DNA from: Sulfurimonas sp.
GTDB lineage: Bacteria; Campylobacterota; Campylobacteria; Campylobacterales; Sulfurimonadaceae
Assembly: GCA_027066935.1 (NCBI GenBank)
Contig: JAMOMX010000409.1
Span: forward strand, 1 to 6,596
Length of the DNA stretch: 6,596 nucleotides
Direction of reading: 5' to 3'
Every line of letters begins with the position of its first letter. Within the stretch, counting starts at the first letter, position 1. Of the stretch, positions 1 to 6,499 are shown piece by piece. The notes under the pieces are model-generated. The model did not search any database. It was not told the origin of the DNA and saw nothing but the letters and a program-made list of their open reading frames with translations. A program made the position numbers and the translations under genes.

Positions 1-1277
1 GGAGCTTTTGCAAGCCCTATACCATGCTCACCTGATAAAGTTCCACCTAAATCAATAGTAGCTTGAAAAACTTCTTCTATAGCCTTGTAAGCAATTTTTA
101 CTTGCTCTGGGTCACTTCCATCTACCATAATATTTGTATGTACATTACCATCGCCTGTATGTCCAAAACATGGGATGTTTATTTTGTATTTATCAGCGAT
201 TGCGTAAAATTTCTCAAGAAGTTGAGGTAAAACCGCACGAGGAACTGTTACATCTTCATTTAATTTTTTACTTCCATAGACACTTAGAGCTGGACTTGCA
301 TTACGACGAGCAAACCAGATATCTGCTGCTTCTTTTTCATCTTTTGCAATTTTGAACTCTTTGCACCCATTTTCTTTAAATACTTTTTCAATTTGTGATA
401 GTTGAAAGTTTAAATCTTCTTCTAAATTTCCATCAACATCAGTAACAAGAAGTGCTCCTGCATCTACAGGAAGGCCTTTGTTAAAGGTCTTCTCAACTGC
501 GCGAATAGTTAAATTATCTAAGAACTCCATAGCTACTGGTGTAATTCCACTAGCCATTGTCTTATAAACTGATTCCATAGCGTCACCTACACTATCAAAA
601 ATTCCCATCGCTGTTTTAGTAAGCTTTGGTTTTGGAATAAGCCTAAGAGTTATCTCACTAAGTACCGCTAAAGTACCCTCAGAAGCGATCAAGATACCAC
701 TAATATTATATCCAGCTACATCTTTAATAGTACGCTTTCCAGCTTTGATAATATCGCCATTGGGCAAAACTGCACGGGTAGCCATTACATAATCTTTTGT
801 GATTCCATACTTTGCAGCTCTCATTCCGCCAGCGTTTTCACTTACATTTCCACCTAAAGTTGAGTACTCTTGGCTAGCGGGATCTGGCGGATAAAAAAGA
901 CCAATCTCTTCAACTGCCCTTTGCAAATCCATATTTATAACACCAGGTTGAACAATAGCTACCATATTTTTGACATCAATCTCTAAGATTTTATTCATAT
1001 GTCGCTCCATTGCAAGGACAATTCCGCCAGATGAGGGAAGTGCGCCACCTGTAAAACCACTACCAGCACCACGAGGAACAATTATAATTTTATGTTCATT
1101 ACAATATTTTAAAATCTTGCTTATATCTTCTTCATCTCTTGGGAAAATCACAGCATCAGGCTCAAAACGCTCTCGAGTAGCATCATAAGAGTACGCTATA
1201 AGATGTGCCTTATCCTCATAAATATTATGATCCCCAACGATTGAAGTAAAATATTTTATATGTTTATTATCTATCAT
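1..1277 (-). CDS. glcD: FAD-linked oxidase, glycolate oxidase subunit GlcD-like (3' end cut off by window edge)
   Basis: Oxidises a 2-hydroxyacid (glycolate or D-lactate) using FAD; GlcD proteins normally work with further subunits (GlcE/GlcF or an LldE/F-type partner) at the inner membrane. I translated the minus strand from ATG at 1277 and read 425 codons without a stop. The FAD-binding PP-loop PRGAGSGFTGG is at residues 68-78, PPDPAS at 130-135, GGNVSENAGG at 142-151 and KDVAGYN at 185-191. The C-terminal oxidase domain shows HTGDGNVH (373-380) and GEHGIG (416-421); H373, H380 and E417 are the likely metal or substrate ligands. The family is about 460 residues, so roughly 35 residues lie beyond position 1. 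The start is supported by a GAGGA ribosome site (1284-1288) six bases upstream, and its ATGA overlaps the stop of the upstream gene, suggesting translational coupling. Exact substrate (glycolate, D-lactate or another) cannot be told from sequence. Confidence 0.93.
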   Translation of the reverse strand, partial: MIDNKHIKYFTSIVGDHNIYEDKAHLIAYSYDATRERFEPDAVIFPRDEEDISKILKYCNEHKIIIVPRGAGSGFTGGALPSSGGIVLAMERHMNKILEIDVKNMVAIVQPGVINMDLQRAVEEIGLFYPPDPASQEYSTLGGNVSENAGGMRAAKYGITKDYVMATRAVLPNGDIIKAGKRTIKDVAGYNISGILIASEGTLAVLSEITLRLIPKPKLTKTAMGIFDSVGDAMESVYKTMASGITPVAMEFLDNLTIRAVEKTFNKGLPVDAGALLVTDVDGNLEEDLNFQLSQIEKVFKENGCKEFKIAKDEKEAADIWFARRNASPALSVYGSKKLNEDVTVPRAVLPQLLEKFYAIADKYKINIPCFGHTGDGNVHTNIMVDGSDPEQVKIAYKAIEEVFQATIDLGGTLSGEHGIGLAKA

Positions 1278-2080
1278 AATTCATCCTCTATTTCAAATTC
1301 TTTTAACAAAAATTGTAATTTTTCACCACCATTTTGTATAATCTCTAAAAGGTTTTTATTATTTTTATTATAAGTGACTAATAACTTATAGTAGTGAGGT
1401 GAATAATCTGTTAAAGGGTCACTACCCTCACCCCACCAAGCCTCATCAATCTCATCAACACGACTGTAAAATGGTAACTTTGTATCTTTTTGTTGCATCT
1501 TTATATCTGATATATTTAAAATTATAAAACTTCTAGCATCAATTGTAAAAAGTTTTTGTTCTAAATAAAAAAAGTAAAGTCCAACAGTACTAGTAATACT
1601 CATCTTATCAAAATCTTCTTTTAAAGGTGTTGGGTGACCATTTGAAGATAGTAGAGATGCAAAAATATCAGGATGTATCCATTGAATTGATGAAGCATTT
1701 CTTGTGATGGTATGATAAATTTCTGTATCTGGTGCAATTAAAACAGCACGAGAATATCCAAAAGCAAGAACAGCAGTATCTCCAACTTGAACTTTCCATA
1801 AACCATAAGGCAAAGCATTATGTTTTAAATCATCATAATTACTCATTTTTAGAGTTGCAATCTTACTCTTATTATCAAAATTCTCTACAACTACATTTTT
1901 TAATATACTGCTATGGTTTTTTGTAAATTTATGGACTATAAAACCACTCATCCCAACATCTATTTTTTCTATCTCGATTGTAGCAATATTTTTTTCATTA
2001 TCTACACTAATTATTGTAGATTCTAAAACTGATGAAAAAAGCTCTAAAACAAATAGAACTAACACTAATAAGTACTTCAT
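1274..2080 (-). CDS. Exported PgbA N-terminal domain (PGBA_N) family protein, function unknown
   Basis: A 268-residue protein with a hydrophobic N-terminus (about residues 1-18, MKYLLVLVLFVLELFSSV), consistent with a Sec signal peptide and an envelope location. I recognise the body as the N-terminal domain family of H. pylori plasminogen-binding protein PgbA, mainly from the conserved block WIHPDIFASLLSSNGHP (134-150) and from AWWGEGSDPLTDYSPHYYK (214-232). It is the first gene of the operon with glcD, as in Helicobacter and Campylobacter. It is much shorter than PgbA and lacks the long lysine-rich tail. It ends in EDEL, not in the C-terminal lysine that plasminogen binding is reported to need. 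The plasminogen-binding name should therefore not be transferred, and the real role in free-living relatives is unknown. ATG at 2080 follows an AAGAAG-type ribosome site. Confidence 0.85.
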   Translation of the reverse strand: MKYLLVLVLFVLELFSSVLESTIISVDNEKNIATIEIEKIDVGMSGFIVHKFTKNHSSILKNVVVENFDNKSKIATLKMSNYDDLKHNALPYGLWKVQVGDTAVLAFGYSRAVLIAPDTEIYHTITRNASSIQWIHPDIFASLLSSNGHPTPLKEDFDKMSITSTVGLYFFYLEQKLFTIDARSFIILNISDIKMQQKDTKLPFYSRVDEIDEAWWGEGSDPLTDYSPHYYKLLVTYNKNNKNLLEIIQNGGEKLQFLLKEFEIEDEL

Positions 2081-2108
2081 ATAACTTCTTTTTTATAATA
2101 TATGTGCG

Positions 2109-2117
2109 ATTATATCA
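2109..2117 (-). promoter_or_regulatory. Extended -10 promoter of the PgbA-like/glcD operon
   Basis: Read on the minus strand the sequence is TGATATAAT, a perfect TGnTATAAT extended -10 preceded by a T-run, as is typical of Campylobacterota housekeeping promoters. Transcription would start near 2102, about 22 nt before the ATG at 2080, leaving room for the AAGAAG ribosome site. A TTAACA at 2134-2139 could be a weak -35, but the 19-bp spacing is long. The -10 lies in the 92-bp gap between divergent genes. No equally good promoter was found for the plus-strand gene. Confidence 0.6.
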
Positions 2118-2172
2118 AAACTCAGCTAATTTTTGTTAAGGTTACGAAATAATTTTTTTTTAGGTATTTGAT

Positions 2173-3357
2173 TTGTTGCGATTATTAGTATTATTTTTAC
2201 TTTCTACTTCATTGTTTGGCTCCAAAGTAGATTTATTTCGTTGGACTAATGGGGTGTCTTATTTAATGTTTTTAGAAAAAAACAAGTTACCATTAAAACC
2301 GTTATATTACGATTTAGATAGCTTTGATCAAACACTAACTGAAGAGATTCGTTCAGGTACAAATTGTCAAATTTTAAAAGATGATAAAGGAAATTTTGAA
2401 CAACTCTTAGTCCCTCTAAATGACGAGCTACAAATCCATATTTATAAATACAAAAATAAATACTTCTTTGAGATAATTCCAATAATTTCTCAAACAAAGA
2501 GGGAAGCTTTTGTTTTAAAGATATCACACTCTCCACATTATGACATCATAAAAAATACTGGAAGTAAGAAATTAGCACAAATATTTGTAGCAAACTATAA
2601 ATACTCACTAAACTTTAAACGAGATTTAAGAAAAGGTGATACTTTAATAATGCTTTATGATCAAAAATATCGCTTAGGCATCCCTTTTTCTATGCCTATA
2701 CTAAAAGCTGCTATGATTGAGATGAGAGGGAAAAAAAACTATATCTATCACAATGATGATGATAGGTACTATAATGAAAAGGCTAACGAAATTGAAGGTT
2801 TTTTACTAGCGCGTCCTGTTAAAAATGCTAGAATATCTTCTTATTTTTCAAAAAGGCGTTTTCATCCAGTTCTTAAAAGATATAGACCACATCTAGGAGT
2901 AGATTATGCAGCAAGGCGTGGAACGCCTATTGTAGCAGCTGGTAATGGGCGCATAAGTTTTATTGGTAAGACGCGTGGGTATGGTAATATTATAAAAATT
3001 CGTCATACAGATGGGTATACTACGCTCTATGCTCATCAAAAATCTTTTAGAAGAGGGATGAAAAAAGGTAAGTATGTTAAAAAAGGTCACACAATAGGTT
3101 ATGTAGGAAGTACTGGTCTCTCAACTGGTCCACATCTACACTTTGGTCTTTATAAACATGGTCGAGCTATAAACCCTCTGCGTGTTGTTCAAGTTACAAC
3201 TAAAAAATTAAAAGGGGATGCTAAAAAATCTTTCTTAAGATTAAAAGAAAATTATAATAAAAGTCTTGATATACATCTGGCAAATAATACACAATTTTTA
3301 AAAGAGCCAAAACCAGCTAGTATATGTTATTTTAATGGGGAAAATTTCTGTGAGTAG
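2173..3357 (+). CDS. M23 family murein endopeptidase, Csd3/Pgp3-like cell-shape protein
   Basis: A secreted zinc peptidase of 394 residues, likely a D,D-endopeptidase/carboxypeptidase that cuts peptidoglycan cross-links in the periplasm, by analogy with H. pylori Csd3/HdpA (HP0506, about 400 residues) and C. jejuni Pgp3. Residues 1-16 are a signal peptide. Residues about 20-205 correspond to the two N-terminal domains that in Csd3 occlude the active site. The catalytic LytM/M23 domain spans about 208-340. Zinc ligands are H240 and D244 in HLGVD and H323 in HLHFG; H288 (LYAH) and H321 are the catalytic histidines. C385 and C393 near the end could form a disulphide. An in-frame TAG at 2161-2163 forces a start at TTG 2173 or TTG 2176; 2173 has an AGG eight bases upstream. 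It is divergent from the PgbA-like/glcD operon and overlaps the Nudix gene, so the two plus-strand genes are probably co-transcribed. Confidence 0.92.
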   Translation: MLRLLVLFLLSTSLFGSKVDLFRWTNGVSYLMFLEKNKLPLKPLYYDLDSFDQTLTEEIRSGTNCQILKDDKGNFEQLLVPLNDELQIHIYKYKNKYFFEIIPIISQTKREAFVLKISHSPHYDIIKNTGSKKLAQIFVANYKYSLNFKRDLRKGDTLIMLYDQKYRLGIPFSMPILKAAMIEMRGKKNYIYHNDDDRYYNEKANEIEGFLLARPVKNARISSYFSKRRFHPVLKRYRPHLGVDYAARRGTPIVAAGNGRISFIGKTRGYGNIIKIRHTDGYTTLYAHQKSFRRGMKKGKYVKKGHTIGYVGSTGLSTGPHLHFGLYKHGRAINPLRVVQVTTKKLKGDAKKSFLRLKENYNKSLDIHLANNTQFLKEPKPASICYFNGENFCE

Positions 3358-3913
3358 TATAGATAATGTAGGTAAATTAACAAACCCAAAATTTATAAAA
3401 CCTATCAAAATAAACTATACACATAAGGGTCAAAAAAAAGTTTGGGAGGCAGTTATAAATCATGATAGTGTCTCAATTTTGCTTTATCATAAAGATAAAG
3501 ATGCTTTTGTAATTGTCAAACAACTTCGTGTGCCAGTTTTATATAGGAATAAAACAGATGGAGAGATGCACGAGCTTTGTGCAGGTTTAGTAGATAAAGA
3601 CAAACCTATAAAACAAATCGCCAAAGAGGAAGTTTACGAAGAGTGTGGTTACGATGTTCCACTACAGAACATTCAAAAAGTTAGTTCATTTTATACAAGT
3701 GTTGGGATGAGTGGAGCACTACAAACCCTTTTTTATGCGCAAATAGATTCAACTATGTGGGTAAATGATGGTGGCGGATTAAGCGAAGAGGATATTGAAG
3801 TTATCTATATTCCACTTCAAGAAGCTAGAGAATTTATGCTTGATGAATCTTATCAAAAAACACCAGGGTTGATTATGGGGTTTTATTGGTTTTTTGATAA
3901 TATATGCCCTTAG
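3335..3913 (+). CDS. Nudix hydrolase, UDP-sugar diphosphatase (NUDT14)-like
   Basis: Probably hydrolyses a nucleoside diphosphate sugar (UDP-glucose or ADP-ribose type) to NMP and sugar phosphate in the cytoplasm. Numbering from the ATG at 3335 gives 192 residues. The Nudix box runs G84 to Y106, with the metal-binding core EEVYEE at 98-103. The usual box is GX5EX7REUXEEXGU; here the first E is K90 and the R is E98, while E99, E102 and E103 are kept. ELCAGLVD (80-87) followed by EECGY resembles human NUDT14 (UDP-glucose diphosphatase), which also lacks the canonical arginine. The true start is more likely GTG at 3350 (187 residues): GGGGA at 3337-3341 sits eight bases before it, while the ATG has no purine-rich site upstream. 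Either start overlaps the stop of the M23 gene, which suggests coupled translation. A link to wall-precursor or sugar-nucleotide turnover is only inferred. Confidence 0.88.
   Translation: MGKISVSSIDNVGKLTNPKFIKPIKINYTHKGQKKVWEAVINHDSVSILLYHKDKDAFVIVKQLRVPVLYRNKTDGEMHELCAGLVDKDKPIKQIAKEEVYEECGYDVPLQNIQKVSSFYTSVGMSGALQTLFYAQIDSTMWVNDGGGLSEEDIEVIYIPLQEAREFMLDESYQKTPGLIMGFYWFFDNICP
3337..3352 (+). promoter_or_regulatory. Ribosome site and preferred GTG start of the Nudix gene
   Basis: GGGGA at 3337-3341 is followed by an 8-nt spacer and GTG at 3350-3352, in frame with the Nudix protein. The upstream ATG at 3335 is preceded by a T/A-rich stretch with no Shine-Dalgarno-like bases. Choosing GTG removes five non-conserved residues and leaves an 8-nt overlap with the upstream stop codon (TAG 3355-3357). 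Confidence 0.55.
3895..3903 (+). promoter_or_regulatory. Possible extended -10 at the end of the Nudix gene
   Basis: TGATAATAT preceded by a run of six T fits the extended -10 form TGnTANNAT. It would place a transcription start near 3909-3911, just where the inverted-repeat region begins. It also encodes conserved-looking protein residues (FDN), so it may be chance. It matters only if the downstream gap is transcribed as a separate RNA. Confidence 0.25.
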
Positions 3914-3925
3914 CTTGAGTGTATG

Positions 3926-3943
3926 GAACATTTTTAAATGTTC
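3926..3943. repeat. Perfect short inverted repeat (hairpin) downstream of the Nudix gene
   Basis: GAACATTT and AAATGTTC form a perfect 8-bp stem with only TT between the arms, so a real RNA loop would open by a pair or two. It lies inside a second inverted repeat (3907-3916 with 3960-3969), 12 bases after the Nudix stop codon. The nested stems could protect the 3' end of the csd3-like/Nudix transcript or help end it, but no U-run follows directly, so a classic intrinsic terminator is not shown. Confidence 0.55.
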
Positions 3944-4016
3944 ACGGGAGCTCAAAATAAAGCTAAGGGTACTACCTAAGCCCCTGTTTTTGAACTACGG
4001 CGAATATTTTTCTTTG

Positions 4017-4040
4017 AAAAACACTCCCTGCATTCAAGGA
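4017..4040 (-). terminator. Probable intrinsic terminator of priA
   Basis: On the minus strand, two bases after the priA stop codon, TCCTTG pairs with CAGGGA (six pairs, one G-U) around an AATG loop, followed by GTG and five T residues (4021-4017). The stem is short, but position and T-run fit a Rho-independent terminator. The same bases also take part in alternative pairings with the rest of the gap. Confidence 0.4.
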
Positions 4041-4041
4041 C

Positions 4042-5910
4042 TTAGGCAAACTCTATAGGATCCATATCTATCTCACAAAGATTATCTTTAGAAACTCTTA
4101 TTGCTTCTATAAGTTTAGTGCTTTTATCGGCTCGAAGTAAGATCTCAAATCTATACTTATTAGAAATTCTCTCAATTGCACATTTTCCATATCCAACTAT
4201 CTCTATCTCATTAAAGCTCAAAAGTTTATTATGCATAATCTCCATAGATTCTCTTGCTTTAGCCCCATTTTTATGTGAAAATAAAACTCTACAAAGTTTT
4301 TTATATGGTGGATATAACCCTTTCCTATACTCTTTTTCCTCTTCTAAAAACAGTTCATAATTATCAAGGTAGGTATTAAAAAAATCTTCATTAAAACTTT
4401 GAACTAATACTTTTGCATTTTTTTTACGACCACTACGCCCTGCTATTTGCAACAAAGATGATAAAGCTTTTTCACGAGAAGCGTAATGAGGCATATTTAA
4501 CAAGTTATCCATACCTAAGATTATAGCTAGTGTTACACCATGATAATCATGCCCTTTTGAGAGCATCTGAGTTCCAACAAGTATATCAGTCTCTTCATCA
4601 TTAAATCTTTTTAATGCTTTTTTTAGCTTTGTTGCACTTGTGATAACATCCCTATCAAACTGTTCTACTTGTGCATCTTCAAACTCTTCACTTATATTTT
4701 TCACAGCTTGTGCAGTACCTAGTCTAGAGCTAACTAATGAATCACCACCACACTCTGAACATACTTGTGGCAATGCTTGAGTGTAGTTACAATAGTGACA
4801 TTTAAGAGCATTAGATTTATTATGAATACTCATACCAATACTACAAAACACACACTCATAATGATGCCCACAATCGTTACATATCAGGTGTTTAAAGTTT
4901 GCACGAGTGGGGATAAAAACAATTGATTGCTCTTTTTTATCTAATGTTGTTTTTAAAGAGCTTAAAATCAATGGGCTTAAACACTCAGCACTTCGTTCAT
5001 AGATAAACTCCCTATTAGAATTAAAAAAACCACCCTTTAGTCTGATATATGGAAATTTCACAAATGAGCCTAAAGATGGAGTAGCACTACCTAAAATAAC
5101 AGGAATATTATGAATTTTACCCATATATATTGCTAAATCACGTGCATTATATCTTGGACGAGATGATGATTTATAACTATCATCATGTTCCTCATCTACA
5201 ACAATTAAACCTAAGTTTTCTATTGGTAAAAACAGAGTTGAACGAGGACCTGCTACTATTTTAGCTTCACCACTTCTTATCTTCTCTAAAGCTTCTCTTT
5301 TTTGTTTTGGGGTTAATTTTGAGTGATACATTACAATTTTATCTCCAAAATGGTTTTGAAGTCTAATCCCAATTTGTGGAGTTAAAGATATCTCTGGCAT
5401 TAAAAAGATACTTTTTTTGTTAGATGCTAAAATAGATTCAAAATATTTCATATATATCTCTGTTTTTCCACTACCTGTATCACCAAATAAAAGAGATATT
5501 TTGTGTTGTTTTAAAAAGGAAAGGGCATCTGTTTGTTTTTTTGAAAGGATTAAGTTAGATTCTGAATCAAGTTCAGAATGACGTGTAGCACTCTCGTCAT
5601 TGCAAACTTGATTTGAAATCTCATTTATAAACGGCACCATTATTCCAAAAGAATCACCAAGTGAACAAATATAATAAGCAGAAATAAATTTAGCTAACTC
5701 AAGTTGTTTAGATGAAAAATAAAATTCACTAATATCTAAAATATCATTTGTGATAAATTCTGGCTCCAGGCATCTGTTAACAACAACACCTTTAACCTCT
5801 CTATTTTTAACTTTTATTTCAACAATTGTTCCAAATTTTATTGATTTTTTGGCTTTGTAAGTAAACTCACCAAGAGGTGAGTTGATAATAGATATTTTGT
5901 AATAATTCAA
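4042..5910 (-). CDS. priA: Primosomal protein N', replication-restart helicase PriA
   Basis: A 3'-to-5' DNA helicase that recognises abandoned forks and reloads the replicative helicase. The protein has 622 residues. The N-terminal 3'-end-binding domain spans about 1-95. The helicase core carries Walker A GDTGSGKT (143-150), DEEH (239-242), GSATPS (274-279), GTQMLSKGHD (446-455) and the Q488/GRSGR motif (491-495). Eight zinc-binding cysteines are present: C344, C347, C353, C356, C371, C374, C384 and C387. The Walker lysine is K149, against K230 in the 732-residue E. coli enzyme. The space for a winged-helix domain is almost absent and holds an in-frame palindromic repeat (residues about 100-119). 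The start is TTG at 5910; the in-frame TGA at 5929-5931 and the conserved N-terminus leave no better choice. No strong ribosome site is visible, and the gene lies 10 nt after the prepilin stop, so it may depend on that gene's transcript. Confidence 0.96.
   Translation of the reverse strand: MNYYKISIINSPLGEFTYKAKKSIKFGTIVEIKVKNREVKGVVVNRCLEPEFITNDILDISEFYFSSKQLELAKFISAYYICSLGDSFGIMVPFINEISNQVCNDESATRHSELDSESNLILSKKQTDALSFLKQHKISLLFGDTGSGKTEIYMKYFESILASNKKSIFLMPEISLTPQIGIRLQNHFGDKIVMYHSKLTPKQKREALEKIRSGEAKIVAGPRSTLFLPIENLGLIVVDEEHDDSYKSSSRPRYNARDLAIYMGKIHNIPVILGSATPSLGSFVKFPYIRLKGGFFNSNREFIYERSAECLSPLILSSLKTTLDKKEQSIVFIPTRANFKHLICNDCGHHYECVFCSIGMSIHNKSNALKCHYCNYTQALPQVCSECGGDSLVSSRLGTAQAVKNISEEFEDAQVEQFDRDVITSATKLKKALKRFNDEETDILVGTQMLSKGHDYHGVTLAIILGMDNLLNMPHYASREKALSSLLQIAGRSGRKKNAKVLVQSFNEDFFNTYLDNYELFLEEEKEYRKGLYPPYKKLCRVLFSHKNGAKARESMEIMHNKLLSFNEIEIVGYGKCAIERISNKYRFEILLRADKSTKLIEAIRVSKDNLCEIDMDPIEFA
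5557..5613. repeat. Palindromic repeat element inserted in frame in priA (HSELDSES type)
   Basis: Two adjacent stem-loops are visible: ATTCTGAA (5559-5566) with TTCAGAAT (5572-5579), a perfect 8-bp stem with a 5-nt loop, and AATGACG (5577-5583) with CGTCATT (5595-5601), a perfect 7-bp stem. In the priA frame it reads NQVCNDESATRHSELDSES, residues 100-118. The peptide HSELDSES and the NQVxxDE string are recognisable from small dispersed palindromic elements seen in many bacterial genomes, including ones that sit inside coding genes as in Rickettsia. The element is a whole number of codons and keeps the frame open. Boundaries are approximate. Confidence 0.75.
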
Positions 5911-5920
5911 GTTTAATAAT

Positions 5921-6400
5921 CTAGTCTGTCAAGTTATCACATTCATTTACACCGGCCACACAGACAAATGAACCAGCAGGAATTACTACTCCAGCTACTG
6001 TAGTATTAACAGGGTAATAAGTAAAGGTTGTAATATCTGAACCAGAATTAAAATCATATGTACGATTTGTATAATTATTTATACTCCAACCCCCAGCACC
6101 AGTAGTAGCTCGAATTCCAAAATCTAATAAAGGTCTGGTACCATCTCCAGTAAATAATATAATAGCAGTATCATCTGTACTTAAGTTTGGTATATAACCA
6201 GAGCCTCCTCTTACTATACTTCTTTGTCTCTCAGTTATAATAGCTGAGCGGATAGCTGCTATATCTGAACGACCATTTGCAAGTTCAGCAGTAATATTCA
6301 TACTGTTAAACCTTGGAACAGCAATAGCTGCTAATGTACCTATTATTACTATTACAAAAATTAATTCTATCATTGTGAATCCGTTTGTAAAATTCTTCAT
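5921..6400 (-). CDS. Type IV prepilin-like protein (pseudopilin, class III signal peptide)
   Basis: A 159-residue pilin-like protein. The leader MKNFTNG is followed by FTMIELIFVIVIIGTLAAIA, the classic prepilin peptidase site: cleavage after G7, a methylated F8 and glutamate at mature position 5 (E12). The hydrophobic helix runs to about residue 28, followed by PRF and an amphipathic stretch. C147 and C154 near the C-terminus could form the disulphide-bounded loop common in pilins. The globular part is low in charge and rich in G, T and N, as in type II secretion pseudopilins or minor pilins. Assembly would be in the inner membrane/periplasm by an ATPase not seen here. ATG at 6400 has only a weak AAAGAA site. 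A remnant of what may be a second pilin lies upstream and priA lies 10 nt downstream. Whether it serves secretion, a pilus or DNA uptake cannot be decided. Confidence 0.88.
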   Translation of the reverse strand: MKNFTNGFTMIELIFVIVIIGTLAAIAVPRFNSMNITAELANGRSDIAAIRSAIITERQRSIVRGGSGYIPNLSTDDTAIILFTGDGTRPLLDFGIRATTGAGGWSINNYTNRTYDFNSGSDITTFTYYPVNTTVAGVVIPAGSFVCVAGVNECDNLTD

Positions 6401-6436
6401 ATTTTTATTCTTTTTAATGGTTTTGTTGCTGAAATA

Positions 6437-6445
6437 ATTGTAGCA
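6437..6445 (-). promoter_or_regulatory. Extended -10 promoter of the prepilin gene
   Basis: On the minus strand the sequence is TGCTACAAT, a TGn extended -10 with a 5/6 match to TATAAT, in an A/T-rich setting with no clear -35. The predicted start near 6430 gives a leader of about 30 nt before ATG 6400. The promoter would also drive priA, which has no visible promoter of its own. Confidence 0.5.
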
Positions 6446-6499
6446 TAATTTTAATTGATTTGTTTATTCTATAGTAGAAGATAAAGTTAGTCGTATTTA

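Larger units (their letters stand above)
3907..4047 (+). ncRNA. Structured non-coding gap; candidate small RNA, strand uncertain
   Basis: This gap between convergent genes has no credible ORF but many complementary segments. CCCTTAGCTT (3907-3916) pairs with AAGCTAAGGG (3960-3969), enclosing a perfect GAACATTT/AAATGTTC hairpin (3926-3943). CCTAAGCCC (3975-3983) pairs with GGACTTAGG (4038-4046) with one mismatch, and GTTTTT (3986-3991) pairs with AAAAAC (4017-4022). In an alternative fold CTTGAGTG (3914-3921) pairs with CATTCAAG (4031-4038) and GGGAG (3946-3950) with CTCCC (4024-4028). That gives one long closed structure with a side hairpin, loosely like a 6S-type RNA. I do not recognise a known family, and the pairing could instead serve only as back-to-back terminators. 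Plus strand is chosen because of the possible promoter at 3895-3903. Confidence 0.3.

Noticed and set aside
134..355. Open plus-strand frame of about 70 codons opposite glcD
   Set aside because: It lies fully antisense to the well-conserved glcD reading frame, has no ribosome site, and its product has no recognisable features. Similar antisense frames at 970-1188, 1732-1926, 2246-2536, 2893-3090 and 4118-4360 were rejected for the same reason.
2134..2142. TGTTAAGGT as an extended -10 for the M23 peptidase gene
   Set aside because: The TGn part fits, but the hexamer matches TATAAT at only three positions, so the promoter of this gene stays unplaced.
3907..4047. Riboswitch, tmRNA, SRP RNA or integron attC site in the Nudix-priA gap
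   Set aside because: None of the conserved cores I know for these (for example the SRP GGAA loop region, the tmRNA acceptor end, or GTTRRRY/RYYYAAC attC cores) is present, and the gap lies downstream of both flanking genes, where a riboswitch would not control them.
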